Assembly: GCA_029242715.1 (NCBI GenBank)
Contig: JAQWTL010000033.1
Location: forward strand, 1-64,000
From: Phycisphaerales bacterium
GTDB taxonomy: Bacteria; Planctomycetota; Phycisphaerae; Phycisphaerales; SM1A02
DNA length: 64,000 nt
Reading direction: 5' to 3'
The notes under the pieces are model-generated. The model searched no databases and was not told the origin of the DNA. It saw only the letters and a program-made list of their open reading frames with translations. Both the position numbers and the translations under genes were made by a program. Numbering within the stretch: the stretch's first letter is position 1; each line of letters starts with the position of its first letter. Below, in pieces: positions 42,997-53,854 of the stretch.

Positions 42997-44478
42997 ATGA
43001 CCACGCTCCCTCACCTGATCGGTGGCAAGTTAGAAACCCTGGCTGGTGATTCGGCCAGGACAAACACGGACCCTGCAACAGGCAAGACCATCAACAGCAC
43101 ACCGCTGGATGCCATCGAGGCGCTTGATCGTGCCGTTGCATCCGCCAAGGCGGCCTTCCCTGCATGGTCTCAGACACCCGTTGGCGATCGCGTCCAGTGC
43201 CTGTTCCGGTACAAGACCATTCTTGAGGATCATGTCGAGGAGTTGGCAGCGATCATCGTCGAAGAGCATGGCAAGACCAAAGGTGAAGCCATCGGATCTG
43301 TTCGGCGTGGCATCGACTGCATCGAACATGCCTGTGGTGCACCGGTCCTGATCCAGGGCCGGACACTGCCCCAGATCGCGGTGTCCTCGACCTTCTGCCG
43401 TACGGAAGACGAAGGCGGCATCGGCATCGATTCCGCGGTTGATCGCGTACCGCTTGGTGTCTGTGCCGGCATCACTCCGTTCAACTTCCCGGTGATGGTC
43501 CCGATGTGGATGTGGCCCATGGCCGTCGCCACGGGAAACACCTTCATCCTCAAGCCATCTGAGAAAGATCCTGCATCCGCTCTCCGCGCAACGGAACTGG
43601 CCCAGGAAGCAGGATTGCCCCCTGGTGTCCTGAACCTTGTTCATGGCGGACGCGATGTGGTCAATCACATGCTCGCCCATGAGGACATCACGGCCATCTC
43701 CTTCGTCGGCTCGACTACAGCAGGTGAGCACGTCTACCGGACCGGAGCCGCTCACGGCAAGCGTGTCCAGTGCATGTGCGGAGCGAAGAATCACTCGATC
43801 ATCATGCCGGATGCCAATCGCGAAGCTGCGGTCGATGGTGTCGTCGGCTCCGCCTTCGGCAATACCGGTCAGCGATGCCTCGCTGGCTCCGTCGTCGTGC
43901 TTGTGGGCGATACCCCGGAATGGTTCATGCCAGAACTGGTTGAGCAGTCTCGATCAATCAAGGTCGGGCCAGGCTGCGAGGCGTCCACTGCCATGGGCCC
44001 GATGCAGGACATGGAGTCCCGCGATCGTGTCATGAACTACATCGACATCGGCCTGAAGGATGGCGCCGAACTGGTACTCGATGGCCGCAAGGCGGACATG
44101 CCCTCTGATGGCTGTTTCGTCGGCCCGACCATCTTCGACAACGTCACACCATCCATGCGGATCGCAGCCGAGGAAATCTTCGGCCCGGTGCTCTGTGTCA
44201 TGCGAGCCGCAACGCTCGATGATGCGATCGACATGGTCAATGAATCCGAGTACGGCAACATGTCCGTCCTGTTCACCGACTCGGGGCATGCGGCCCGGCG
44301 TTTCGAAACGAACGTCCAGGCTGGAATGCTCGGAATCAATGTCGGCGTACCGGCACCCATGGCTGCTTTCCCCTTCGCAGGCTGGAAGCGTTCCTTCTTC
44401 GGCGATCTGCACACCAATGGTGAAGATGGCTTCCGCTTCTTCACCAAGTCACGCGTCACCGTACGCCGATGGATCTGA
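42997..44478 (+). CDS. mmsA: (Methyl)malonate-semialdehyde dehydrogenase, CoA-acylating
   Basis: Converts malonate semialdehyde (from beta-alanine) or methylmalonate semialdehyde with CoA and NAD to acetyl-CoA or propionyl-CoA. The 493 residues show the aldehyde dehydrogenase core: P161-F-N164-F-P oxyanion site, K-P-S-E-K, F-V-G-S-T-T-A-G-E and the catalytic C294 in G-N-T-G-Q-R-C-L-A-G-S. MmsA features include G-A-K-N-H and F-P-F-A-G-W-K-R-S-F-F-G-D. GAGGAGG precedes the ATG at 42997. It heads the uracil degradation run and performs the last step. Confidence 0.93.
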   Translation: MTTLPHLIGGKLETLAGDSARTNTDPATGKTINSTPLDAIEALDRAVASAKAAFPAWSQTPVGDRVQCLFRYKTILEDHVEELAAIIVEEHGKTKGEAIGSVRRGIDCIEHACGAPVLIQGRTLPQIAVSSTFCRTEDEGGIGIDSAVDRVPLGVCAGITPFNFPVMVPMWMWPMAVATGNTFILKPSEKDPASALRATELAQEAGLPPGVLNLVHGGRDVVNHMLAHEDITAISFVGSTTAGEHVYRTGAAHGKRVQCMCGAKNHSIIMPDANREAAVDGVVGSAFGNTGQRCLAGSVVVLVGDTPEWFMPELVEQSRSIKVGPGCEASTAMGPMQDMESRDRVMNYIDIGLKDGAELVLDGRKADMPSDGCFVGPTIFDNVTPSMRIAAEEIFGPVLCVMRAATLDDAIDMVNESEYGNMSVLFTDSGHAARRFETNVQAGMLGINVGVPAPMAAFPFAGWKRSFFGDLHTNGEDGFRFFTKSRVTVRRWI

Positions 44479-44499
44479 TCAACTAACGAGGTACCCGAC

Positions 44500-45384
44500 A
44501 TGCCCCGCATCACACGCGCTGCTCTGATCCAGGCTTCCAATCCACTGGCTGATTCGACTGACCTCATCGCCATCAAGAAGGCGATGATCGACAAGCACAT
44601 CGGCCTGATTGAAGAGGCCGCTTCCAAAGGTGCCCAGGTCTGCTGCCTGCAGGAAATCTTCTACGGCCCCTACTTCTGTGCCGAACAGGATGTGAAGTGG
44701 TACCAGACGGCCGAACAGGTTCCCGACGGTCCCACGATCAAGCTGATGCAGGAACAAGCCAAGAAACATGGCATGATCCTGGTCGTCCCCGTGTATGAAG
44801 AGGATCTCACCGGGGTGTACTACAACACCGCGGCGGTCATCGATGAACACGGCACCTACCTGGGCAAGTACCGCAAGCATCACATTCCACACTGCAACCC
44901 CGGATTCTGGGAGAAGTTCTACTTCACGCCGGGCAATCTCGGGTATCCCGTCTTCCAGACCAGCGCCGGTCGCATCGGCGTCTACATCTGTTACGACCGC
45001 CACTTCCCGGAAGGCGCGCGTGAACTGGGACTCAATGGTGCCGAGATCGTCTTCAATCCCTCCGCAACCGTCGCAGGCCTGAGCGAGTATCTGTGGAAGC
45101 TTGAACAACCGGCCCACGCCGTTGCGAACCAGTACTACGTCGGCGCGATCAATCGTGTCGGCACGGAAGCCCCCTGGAACATCGGGGAGTTCTACGGACA
45201 AAGCTACTTCTGCGATCCACGTGGCCAGATCATGACCGAGGCCAGTCGTGACCAGGATGAAGTACTGATCGCGGATCTTGATCTGGACATGATCCAGGAG
45301 GTTCGCAACACCTGGCAGTTCTTCCGAGACCGCCGGCCTGAGAGCTACGAGCGAATTGCCGATTGCGGCGGAGCGACTTCCTGA
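44500..45384 (+). CDS. Beta-ureidopropionase-like carbon-nitrogen hydrolase
   Basis: Nitrilase-superfamily amidohydrolase, 294 residues, with the triad E52 (L-Q-E-I-F-Y), K126 (K-Y-R-K-H-H) and C164 (Y-I-C-Y-D-R). The E-K-F-Y-F-T-P-G-N-L and H-F-P-E-G-A-R-E-L segments fit N-carbamoyl-beta-alanine amidohydrolase or the closely related N-carbamoylputrescine amidase. Between mmsA, a permease, an aminotransferase and dihydropyrimidinase, the former is much more likely: it releases beta-alanine, ammonia and CO2. GAGG precedes the ATG. Confidence 0.9.
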   Translation: MPRITRAALIQASNPLADSTDLIAIKKAMIDKHIGLIEEAASKGAQVCCLQEIFYGPYFCAEQDVKWYQTAEQVPDGPTIKLMQEQAKKHGMILVVPVYEEDLTGVYYNTAAVIDEHGTYLGKYRKHHIPHCNPGFWEKFYFTPGNLGYPVFQTSAGRIGVYICYDRHFPEGARELGLNGAEIVFNPSATVAGLSEYLWKLEQPAHAVANQYYVGAINRVGTEAPWNIGEFYGQSYFCDPRGQIMTEASRDQDEVLIADLDLDMIQEVRNTWQFFRDRRPESYERIADCGGATS

Positions 45385-45386
45385 CC

Positions 45387-46852
<1,466 letters not shown>

Positions 46853-46856
<4 letters not shown>

Positions 46857-48214
46857 TCACTGCCCCACCCACGATCCCACCATGCGATCACCAGCCTCAG
46901 CCCTATTCGGGACCTTCACGCGAGGATGTTCTGGACATGCGGCGAGAGTTCCTCACGCCGGCGCTCGTGACTTATTACCAGGATCCGATCATGATCGTCG
47001 AGGGCAACATGCAATGGCTCTTTGATGAGACCGGTCGGCGTTACCTCGATGGCATCGCCGGAATCGTCACGGTTTCAGTTGGCCACTGCCATCCGAAAGT
47101 CGTCGAAGCCGTTCGTGAACAGAACGAACGCCTCCAGCACACCACGACGATCTATCTGAACCCCAACATCGCCGAGTTCGGAAAGCTGCTGGTCTCGACC
47201 TTCCCCAAGGACTCGGGCCTTGGTGTCTGTTACTTCACCAGTTCCGGTAGCGAAGCCAACGAGCTAGCCATGCTCATGGCGAGGCTTCACACCGGCAACT
47301 TCGACATCCTGGCGTTGCGCAATGCCTACCACGGTCTTTCAAACCAGGCCATGGGACTGACCGCACTGCACAACTGGAAGTACCCCTATCCACATGGGTT
47401 CGGGGTCAAACATGCACCCTGCCCGGATCGACTGCGTGGCCCTCATGGTTATGACGATCCGGATGCCGGTGAGAAGTATGCCCGAATGCTCGAGGAAGTC
47501 ATCCTCCATGACACACCTGGTGTGGTTGCCGGCTTCATTGCCGAACCCATCCAGGGTGTTGGTGGAAGCATCGAAATGCCGCCGGGCTATCTTCCCCTTG
47601 TGCACGAAATTGTCCGCAAGCACGGCGGGATCTGCATCTCCGATGAAGTCCAGACAGGCTTTGGCCGAACCGGTACGGCCTTCTGGGGTTTTGAGAATCA
47701 CGGGCTCAAGCCCGACATCGTCACGATGGCCAAGGGTATCGGTAACGGCATCCCGTTGGCCTGCTGCGTAGCCCGTCCGGAAGTAGCGGAGTGCATGACC
47801 CAGCGATTGCACTTCAACACCTATGGTGGCAACCCGATGTCCTGTGCCCAGGGGCTGGCCACCTTGAAGGTTCTGCTGGAGGACAATTACCAGAAGCGTG
47901 CCCTTGAGATCGGCAACTACCTCAAGAGTGGCCTTGAAGATCTCAAATCCCGCCATGACATCGTGGCCGATGTCCGTGGCCAGGGACTCATGCTGGGCGT
48001 GGAAATCGTTGAAGACGGCAAGTCTCTCACGCCGGACCCCGCGAAGACCGCCAAGGTTCATGAACGAGCACGCGAGCTTGGAGTGCTCATCGGCAAGGGT
48101 GGCCTGCATGGCAACGTGCTTCGCATCAAACCACCGATGTGCATTGAACGTGAAGACTGTGAATTCATGTGCCAGGTACTGGACATCTGCCTCACTGAAG
48201 CCAAGGACGCCTGA
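46853..48214 (+). CDS. Class III aminotransferase, AGXT2/beta-alanine type
   Basis: PLP enzyme of 453 residues; in this setting it should move the amino group of beta-alanine to a keto acid, giving malonate semialdehyde for MmsA. Motifs: L-D-G-I-A-G-I-V-T-V-S-V-G-H, F-T-S-S-G-S-E-A-N-E, A-Y-H-G, S-D264-E-V-Q-T-G-F-G-R-T-G and the PLP lysine K294 in T-M-A-K-G-I-G-N-G. Overall it resembles alanine-glyoxylate aminotransferase 2, which also accepts beta-alanine and beta-aminoisobutyrate. The start overlaps the permease stop. Confidence 0.92.
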
Positions 48215-48217
48215 TCC

Positions 48218-49612
48218 ATGCCATTGCTCATCAAGAACGGCCGCGTTATCACTTCAAACGATGATCGACAGGTTGATGTCTATGCCGAGGGCGAGACCAT
48301 CACTCGAATCGAGGAAGACATCGACCCATCGAGCCTTCCCGCTGACACCGAAATCATCGACGCAAAGAACCGCTACGTCTTCCCCGGCTTCATCGATCCA
48401 CATGTGCATATCCATCTTCCCTTCATGGGGACCAATGCCATCGATGATCATGCCTCCGCCACCAAGGCCGCCCTGGTTGGTGGAACTACGTCCATCATCG
48501 AGATGATCTGCCCGGGTCCGGACGACGAACCCGCAGCTGCCTACAAGGAATGGGCGGATCTGGCGAAAGCCGGCGCCTGCTGTGACTGGAGCTTCCACCT
48601 TTCCGTGGTTCGTTTCGATGAACTGGCCGAGAAGCAGGTCCGTGACCTGGTGGCCAATCATGGCGTGCGTTCCTTCAAGATCTTCCTGGCCTACAAGGGC
48701 GCCCTGGACATCTCCGATGAGAACCTCTTCCGCCTGATGCAATTGGCAAAGGAACTGAATGTCATGATCACGGCCCACTGCGAGAACGCGGAAGCCGTGG
48801 ATGCAATGCAGCAGAAACTGATTGCCGAAGGCAAGACAGGACCCGAATGGCACGAACCATCTCGGCCACGCAGCGTTGAAGTCGATGGCGTCAACCACCT
48901 GTGCACCTTTGCGAACTTGACCGGGGCGAAGATCTACATCGTGCACACCTCTTGCGGCGAAGCGGTAAAGCGAGCGATGGCAGCTCGCCAGGCCGGTGTC
49001 GATGTGACGGTGGAAGCGGTCATTCCTCATCTGGTGCTTGATAGCAGTTGGGCGGAGCGTCCCAACTTCGAGGGCGCCAAGTACGTGATGTCACCCCCGC
49101 TGCGTGATCCCGAGGAACACGACCCGCTCTGGGAAGCCCTTGCTGCCCGCGAGATGTCGACCATTGGCACCGACCATGCCCCCTTCTCCTTCAATGGCCA
49201 GAAGGACATGGGCCGCGAAGCCTTCACGAAGATCCCCAACGGTATTCCGTCGATCCAGGAGCGGGTCGATCTGGTGCACACCTATGGTGTGTGCGCCGGT
49301 CGCATCGACTTGCAGACCATGGTCGACGCGTGCAGTACCCAGACGGCCAAGGTCTTCGGCATGTATCCCCGCAAGGGCGAGATCGCGGTGGGGTCCGATG
49401 CGGACCTGGTGGTCTACGACGCTGAATACGAATCACCCTTCTGCGAAGGTGACAGTCTCAGCAAGGTGGACTACTGCGGCTATGAAGGCATGGAACGGCG
49501 TGGCCGGGCCGAGGTGGTCACTCTGCGAGGCCAGATCGTTGCTCGCAAGGGTCAGTACGTTGGTGGGGAATGTGCTGGCCAGGACATTCCACGACAATTC
49601 CCGAATGGCTGA
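48218..49612 (+). CDS. Dihydropyrimidinase (D-hydantoinase family)
   Basis: Opens dihydrouracil or dihydrothymine to N-carbamoyl-beta-amino acids. The 464-residue amidohydrolase has the binuclear metal site: H62-V-H64, carboxylated lysine K160 in F-L-A-Y-K-G, H187 (A-H-C-E-N), H243 (V-H-T-S) and D319 (G-T-D-H-A-P-F). It starts three bases after the aminotransferase and overlaps the next gene by eight bases. The next enzyme of the pathway is the ureidopropionase two genes before the aminotransferase. Confidence 0.94.
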   Translation: MPLLIKNGRVITSNDDRQVDVYAEGETITRIEEDIDPSSLPADTEIIDAKNRYVFPGFIDPHVHIHLPFMGTNAIDDHASATKAALVGGTTSIIEMICPGPDDEPAAAYKEWADLAKAGACCDWSFHLSVVRFDELAEKQVRDLVANHGVRSFKIFLAYKGALDISDENLFRLMQLAKELNVMITAHCENAEAVDAMQQKLIAEGKTGPEWHEPSRPRSVEVDGVNHLCTFANLTGAKIYIVHTSCGEAVKRAMAARQAGVDVTVEAVIPHLVLDSSWAERPNFEGAKYVMSPPLRDPEEHDPLWEALAAREMSTIGTDHAPFSFNGQKDMGREAFTKIPNGIPSIQERVDLVHTYGVCAGRIDLQTMVDACSTQTAKVFGMYPRKGEIAVGSDADLVVYDAEYESPFCEGDSLSKVDYCGYEGMERRGRAEVVTLRGQIVARKGQYVGGECAGQDIPRQFPNG

Positions 49613-50582
49613 GCTTCCAAACCTCCAACCAGAGAAACCAAATCTCAATCCCGGTGAAAATTCCCGTGCCTGCGGGATCCCCAATCTCCAGCCGGAATTG
49701 CCGGAGCGTGCTCCGAAAAACTTCTACACCTTGGACCCCGATGAGTATCCAGCCAGCGCCTTGCCTGTGATTGCCCGTCGCGGCGCGATGCCGGGAAACT
49801 GGCTCTCCGCGATCACCGCCCTGCTGATCATCCTGGCCCTGTGCCTCTTGGCAATCTATGACGGTGGATTCATCAGGACAGCTGTTTTCCTGATCGTCAT
49901 GTGCCTGATCTTCGTGATTCCGAAGGCCGCCAAGTTCAGGTACAAGGCCATGGCCGCCGAATGGGTGACGTGGACGACTCGCCTCAAGGACATGGTCTGC
50001 CTGGATTGTGGTGAACCACTGACCGACCAGCCTGAACAGGGAACCTGCCCCACGTGCACCCAGCCATACTCTCTTGAATCCTGCCGCTGGGGCTGGAAGC
50101 GATGGCGTGACGAGGGCCATCTCGCGTCCGAACCTCCACCGCGACCAGGCCCGATGTTGGCCAGTCAACCCTGCCCTTCAATCCTGGCTGGAGGACCGCG
50201 GCCCTACCGGATCTTCCTCATTTTGGAGAGCCTGACTGCCCTCATCTTGATCGTCGCCTTCTCCGTGTACAGCTCGCTGCTGGACGTGTTTCGAGCTGAG
50301 TATGTCGTCGCGGTGTTCTTTCCCGCCATTGCCGCGATCTGGATCCTCGGCCGTCGCCCGATTCGATTGATGTCCAAGCGTGCTGCAGAAGTCGACGATC
50401 TCCTGTGTCCGCAATGCGCGTACCGCCTGGATGACCGAGACACTCGTGGCACATGCCCCGAGTGCGGCTTCTATTACACCTTTGCCAACTGCCAGTGGGC
50501 CTGGCGACATCTTCGCAAGGACAAGAACAATCCACCCACCCCACCGCCGTTCTTGGTACCTGGGGAATCCACCGACAAGTAA
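49605..50582 (+). CDS. Two-zinc-ribbon membrane protein (family member 1)
   Basis: A 325-residue protein of unknown function built as a duplication: two membrane helices, a cytosolic zinc ribbon, two more helices and a second ribbon. Ribbons are C-L-D-C...C-P-T-C near residue 130 and C-P-Q-C...C-P-E-C near 270, each followed by an aromatic segment (R-W-G-W-K-R-W and Q-W-A-W-R-H). The N-terminal 45 residues are polar with repeated N-L-Q-P-E. A paralogue lies at 62.8 kb, a partial one at 63.8 kb and a 3'-end relic at 60.3 kb. The start overlaps the dihydropyrimidinase stop, so it is translated with that operon. Confidence 0.8.
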   Translation: MAELPNLQPEKPNLNPGENSRACGIPNLQPELPERAPKNFYTLDPDEYPASALPVIARRGAMPGNWLSAITALLIILALCLLAIYDGGFIRTAVFLIVMCLIFVIPKAAKFRYKAMAAEWVTWTTRLKDMVCLDCGEPLTDQPEQGTCPTCTQPYSLESCRWGWKRWRDEGHLASEPPPRPGPMLASQPCPSILAGGPRPYRIFLILESLTALILIVAFSVYSSLLDVFRAEYVVAVFFPAIAAIWILGRRPIRLMSKRAAEVDDLLCPQCAYRLDDRDTRGTCPECGFYYTFANCQWAWRHLRKDKNNPPTPPPFLVPGESTDK

Positions 50583-50606
50583 TACTCATGACACGTTTCA
50601 TGCAAA

Positions 50607-50636
50607 CGCCCCCGGCCCATATGGACCGGGGGTGCG
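50607..50636. terminator. Bidirectional terminator between convergent genes
   Basis: Nearly perfect palindrome centred on CCATATGG with flanking GCCCCCGG and CCGGGGGTGC, between the zinc-ribbon gene (plus) and the first lectin gene (minus). Confidence 0.75.
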
Positions 50637-50661
50637 TGAAGAAATATGAACTGAACTTGGA

Positions 50662-53031
50662 TCAGGGGCAGGCCATGCCATAGTCACTCAGAATCTGAAG
50701 GACGTCCTCAACATCCACGATACCGTCGCCGTTGGGGTCACCGAGGGGATTGGAGGTGCCCCACTCAGCGATGACGATCAGCACGTCGTTGACATTGACC
50801 TCGCCATCATTGTCGACATCCGATGGGCAGTTGCAGCTATCCGCGAATGTGTTGTCGCCACCATCCGTGAACTCACCCCAGATGTGCTGGCCATTCGGAG
50901 CCGTGTTGCCGCAGAACTGGCTGAGCGAGATAGTTGCGGATGTTCCGCCGCCAAGAAGCATGGCGCCGCCATCATCTTCCGCGCTATTCTCCGAGAATTC
51001 ACAATCATGAACCTCGATCGTTGCATTCCAGCAATAGACGGCTCCAGCGTCAAAGCCGGTATTGGCATTGAACGTCGATCCACTCAGCGTGGCCGTGCCA
51101 CCCTGCATTTGGATGGCACCACCATCGCCCTGGTTCGACAGGAAGTTGCAGTCTTCAACGACAAGGCTGGAAGCTGAGTCGACGAATACCGCACCACCAT
51201 TATGGCCAGTATTTCCTTCGAGTGTGCAGCTCTCAATGGTCACTGAAGATCCGCTTTGCACATGCATTCCACCGGCGCGTCCGGTCACACTGTTGTTGAT
51301 GATGACGCAGTTCGAAACGGACGCCGAGGAGCAGTTGGCAAACCACAGTCCGCCACCATCATCGTTGCCATTGTTGTCCTGGAATGTCGAGTTGCGGATA
51401 TCAAGACCTGCTACGTTCTGTGCAAGGAATCCGGCTCCATCATCAGACACGGAATTTCCGCTGAAGACGCAGCCATCGATCAGACTGGTGCTGTTGTTGG
51501 ACAAGGCGAGTCCGCCACCGGCAAAGGAACTGTTGGCCTCGAATCGACAAGATTCAAGAGTGACCAGTCCGGCTCCTCCGGTGAACATGCCCCCACCTTC
51601 CCAACCGGCATCATTCCCGGTGATCACCATGTTGCGGAAGACGGGCGATGCAGAAGTACCGACAAGGATGCCACCGCCGCTACCGCCAGTTGTGCAATTG
51701 GTCACTGTGAAACCCTCGATGACGAGATCAGATTCACCATCAGATGCCACGAGTCCACGCCGAGCATTGTTGCCATCGATGATGGTGACTTCAGGTCCAT
51801 CAAGAGATCGAAGCAAGATGTTCTTGCCGAAGAAGCGAGCAACTTCACCACCGTTGTTGGTGTAAGTACCCGGGTAGACGATGATCTCGGTACCATCGCC
51901 GACGGCGTTGATGGCCTCCTGGATTGTCGTGTAGTCACCGGTCCCGTCCTGGGCGACTGTGACAGTCGCGCATGACCCATCATCGCAGCAGTCCGGGATG
52001 CCATTACCGTCCAGGTCTTCCAGTGAACCATCCAGGATCTGGCCGTAGTCCACGATGCCATCGCCGTTGCAATCGGCAGACCATTCGACCAAATAGGATC
52101 GTTGCAGGACTTCGTTATTCACAACTGCGACATCAGCCCAGCCCACTTTCCAAGACCCATCAATCTGTTCGGTGTAGTACTGCATGCGTGACTGTCCACC
52201 ACAGCAGTTGTCGAGTCCCAGCCAGTTGGTGTATTCAAGGAGTCCGCCCGTGATCCATTCCCAGCCACCTCCGGGCTCGGAATAATCGGGAGAATCGAAA
52301 TTCTGCCAGCCTCCGATGTGCGGGCCGAAGGCGTAGTAGCCGTTGTAGCCCCACAACGAATCATCTGTCAGCAGGGTATTGATGATCCAGAGGTCTTCTT
52401 CCTCTGTTACCGGTGTAGCCAGATGGCCGCCTTGTGCCGTTGCAAGGTCCGAAGCCTCTTCCCAGTTCAGGTATGGTTCAACTTCGACAGCTTGATACCA
52501 GTGGCCATTCGTGGACCATTGCATGGCGGCTGAGTTGTCGTACTCGACCACATACCATTCGCCTTCGTTGGCGACATCGATCTCATCCTGGCACTGGGTG
52601 TAGGCCAACTGGACGAAGTTACGAGTGGGACTGCTGGATGGTCCACCGTCCCACCAGCCAACAAAGGACCAGGGTTCACCGGAGACCCAGCGCCAGCCAC
52701 CGTCGGGCTCCTCGTAGTCGGATGCGGTGGTGTCCTGGTACCCGCCGATCCAACCCTTGCTGGTCCCGGCGAAGTCCAGGTTGTTGATGAAATCAAGTTC
52801 ATCCATGTCAGACACGGTTGCGAGGTGTCCGCCGGCAGCTTCTGCCGCAGCCCTTGCATCGCTCCAGTTCATGCCTGATGGAGTCAGAACGACCTCGTAC
52901 TCATGGCCGTTTCCGCCCAGGGACAATGGCCACTCGACGCGATTCGCCAGGCCGACACTGGTGGTAACCGCCAACGTGGCGATTACCAGTGATGGGCTCA
53001 GTCGCTTCAGTGAATTCTTATGTTGTTTCAT
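50662..53031 (-). CDS. Secreted protein: two C-type lectin domains, beta-helix, dockerin-like end
   Basis: A 789-residue exported protein. Signal peptide (about 1-29); lectin-like domain 1 (about 40-167: W-S-D-A-R-A-A-A-E-A-A-G-G-H-L-A-T...W-I-G-G-Y-Q-D) and domain 2 (about 175-315, G-G-H-L-A-T...W-L-G-L-D-N-C-C-G-G-Q). A Ca-binding-like linker follows (C-N-G-D-G-I-V-D-Y-G-Q-I-L-D-G), then a right-handed parallel beta-helix (about 365-720) with many G-G-G/N-x-A repeats and Cys. Two dockerin-like repeats end D-Y-G-M-A-C-P. It probably binds surface or environmental glycans. AGGAG precedes the ATG. It shares domains and linker with the gene at 56.3-60.2 kb. Confidence 0.85.
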   Translation of the reverse strand: MKQHKNSLKRLSPSLVIATLAVTTSVGLANRVEWPLSLGGNGHEYEVVLTPSGMNWSDARAAAEAAGGHLATVSDMDELDFINNLDFAGTSKGWIGGYQDTTASDYEEPDGGWRWVSGEPWSFVGWWDGGPSSSPTRNFVQLAYTQCQDEIDVANEGEWYVVEYDNSAAMQWSTNGHWYQAVEVEPYLNWEEASDLATAQGGHLATPVTEEEDLWIINTLLTDDSLWGYNGYYAFGPHIGGWQNFDSPDYSEPGGGWEWITGGLLEYTNWLGLDNCCGGQSRMQYYTEQIDGSWKVGWADVAVVNNEVLQRSYLVEWSADCNGDGIVDYGQILDGSLEDLDGNGIPDCCDDGSCATVTVAQDGTGDYTTIQEAINAVGDGTEIIVYPGTYTNNGGEVARFFGKNILLRSLDGPEVTIIDGNNARRGLVASDGESDLVIEGFTVTNCTTGGSGGGILVGTSASPVFRNMVITGNDAGWEGGGMFTGGAGLVTLESCRFEANSSFAGGGLALSNNSTSLIDGCVFSGNSVSDDGAGFLAQNVAGLDIRNSTFQDNNGNDDGGGLWFANCSSASVSNCVIINNSVTGRAGGMHVQSGSSVTIESCTLEGNTGHNGGAVFVDSASSLVVEDCNFLSNQGDGGAIQMQGGTATLSGSTFNANTGFDAGAVYCWNATIEVHDCEFSENSAEDDGGAMLLGGGTSATISLSQFCGNTAPNGQHIWGEFTDGGDNTFADSCNCPSDVDNDGEVNVNDVLIVIAEWGTSNPLGDPNGDGIVDVEDVLQILSDYGMACP
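51981..52086 (-). repeat. Ca-loop linker repeat, copy 1
   Basis: About 105 bases encoding A-D-C-N-G-D-G-I-V-D-Y-G-Q-I-L-D-G followed by a D-L-D-x-N-G-I-P-D-C-C-D-D half. It is highly similar at the DNA level to 58619-58724 and 59594-59699 and always lies directly after a lectin domain. Confidence 0.75.
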
Positions 53032-53196
53032 GTCTTGCTTCTCCTAGCTGGCATCTGGAATGCCATTGATTCATGTTTATTGGGCTCGGGAGGCCCCTTG
53101 GGCGGCCTCTATTGCCCCACGCAGAAACCCCTGCGATACTCGGAAGGCTGGAACGCAAGGAATTCTTCAATCCAGGCTTCGCAGACGGGGATTTGA

Positions 53197-53781
53197 ATGA
53201 CCATCGAGGATCAAGGCCAAGTGACCGTGCTGCTCGATGCCGCTTCCGGTGGCGACGACAAGGCCGCGGAATCGCTTTGGAGTGCGGTCAATGGGGAGAT
53301 CCGCCAGATGGCAGCCAGTGCCCTGGCCCGAGAGCGGGTGACCGCTTCCCTGCAGCCCACCCTGGTGGTCAACGAGATCTATCTGCGGATGTGGCCATCC
53401 GACGGCCCGCCTCCCAAGTGGGAGGATCGCCGACATTTCTTCGGCAGCGTGGCCCGGGTCATGGGCCAATTCCTGGTCGATCATGCCCGCACTCGAGGTC
53501 GGCTCAAGCGGGGTGGCGATCGCAAGCGGGTTCCCCTGGAAGTCTCCGAAGGTGAATTGGCTGATCTCAGCCAGGTGGATGCTGAGTCGGGTTCCCGTAT
53601 CATCGAGGCCCTGCAGAAGTTGGAATCGGTGGCGGCCCGACAAGCCGAGGTGGCTTGGCTGCGGTACGTTGCCGGGCTTACGGTGGATCAGGTGGCTCTG
53701 GCTCTGGAGGTCTCCCCCCGCACGGTCAACAACGACTGGCAGTACGCCCAGGCATGGTTGAGACGGGAATTGGCGGAATGA
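53197..53781 (+). CDS. ECF RNA polymerase sigma factor (TIGR02999-like)
   Basis: Alternative sigma factor, 194 residues, of the group common in planctomycetes. Region 2 (about 15-100) includes S-L-Q-P-T-L-V-V-N-E-I-Y-L-R and R-R-H-F-F-G-S-V-A-R-V-M. Region 4 (about 130-190) includes E-V-A-W-L-R-Y-V-A-G-L-T-V-D-Q-V-A and the helix-turn-helix V-S-P-R-T-V-N-N-D-W. No anti-sigma factor is present; instead the next gene is a Ser/Thr kinase with a helical-repeat receptor, the usual partner for this group. GGGG precedes the ATG. Confidence 0.92.
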   Translation: MTIEDQGQVTVLLDAASGGDDKAAESLWSAVNGEIRQMAASALARERVTASLQPTLVVNEIYLRMWPSDGPPPKWEDRRHFFGSVARVMGQFLVDHARTRGRLKRGGDRKRVPLEVSEGELADLSQVDAESGSRIIEALQKLESVAARQAEVAWLRYVAGLTVDQVALALEVSPRTVNNDWQYAQAWLRRELAE

Positions 53782-53854
53782 TCATGAACTGCCTATCCAA
53801 ACTTTTCCTTGCGTCTTCTCCGGCAAGTCGACGCAGGTATTCCGGAGGAGATCC

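Noticed and set aside
51062-51865. 267-codon plus-strand frame
   Set aside because: It is antisense to the beta-helix part of the lectin gene; its Pro/Ser-rich composition mirrors the Gly/Asn repeats of the real frame.
53090-53109. Hairpin GAGGCC/GGCCTC upstream of the sigma factor gene
   Set aside because: Six pairs only and no T-run; it may be chance in a GC-rich leader.
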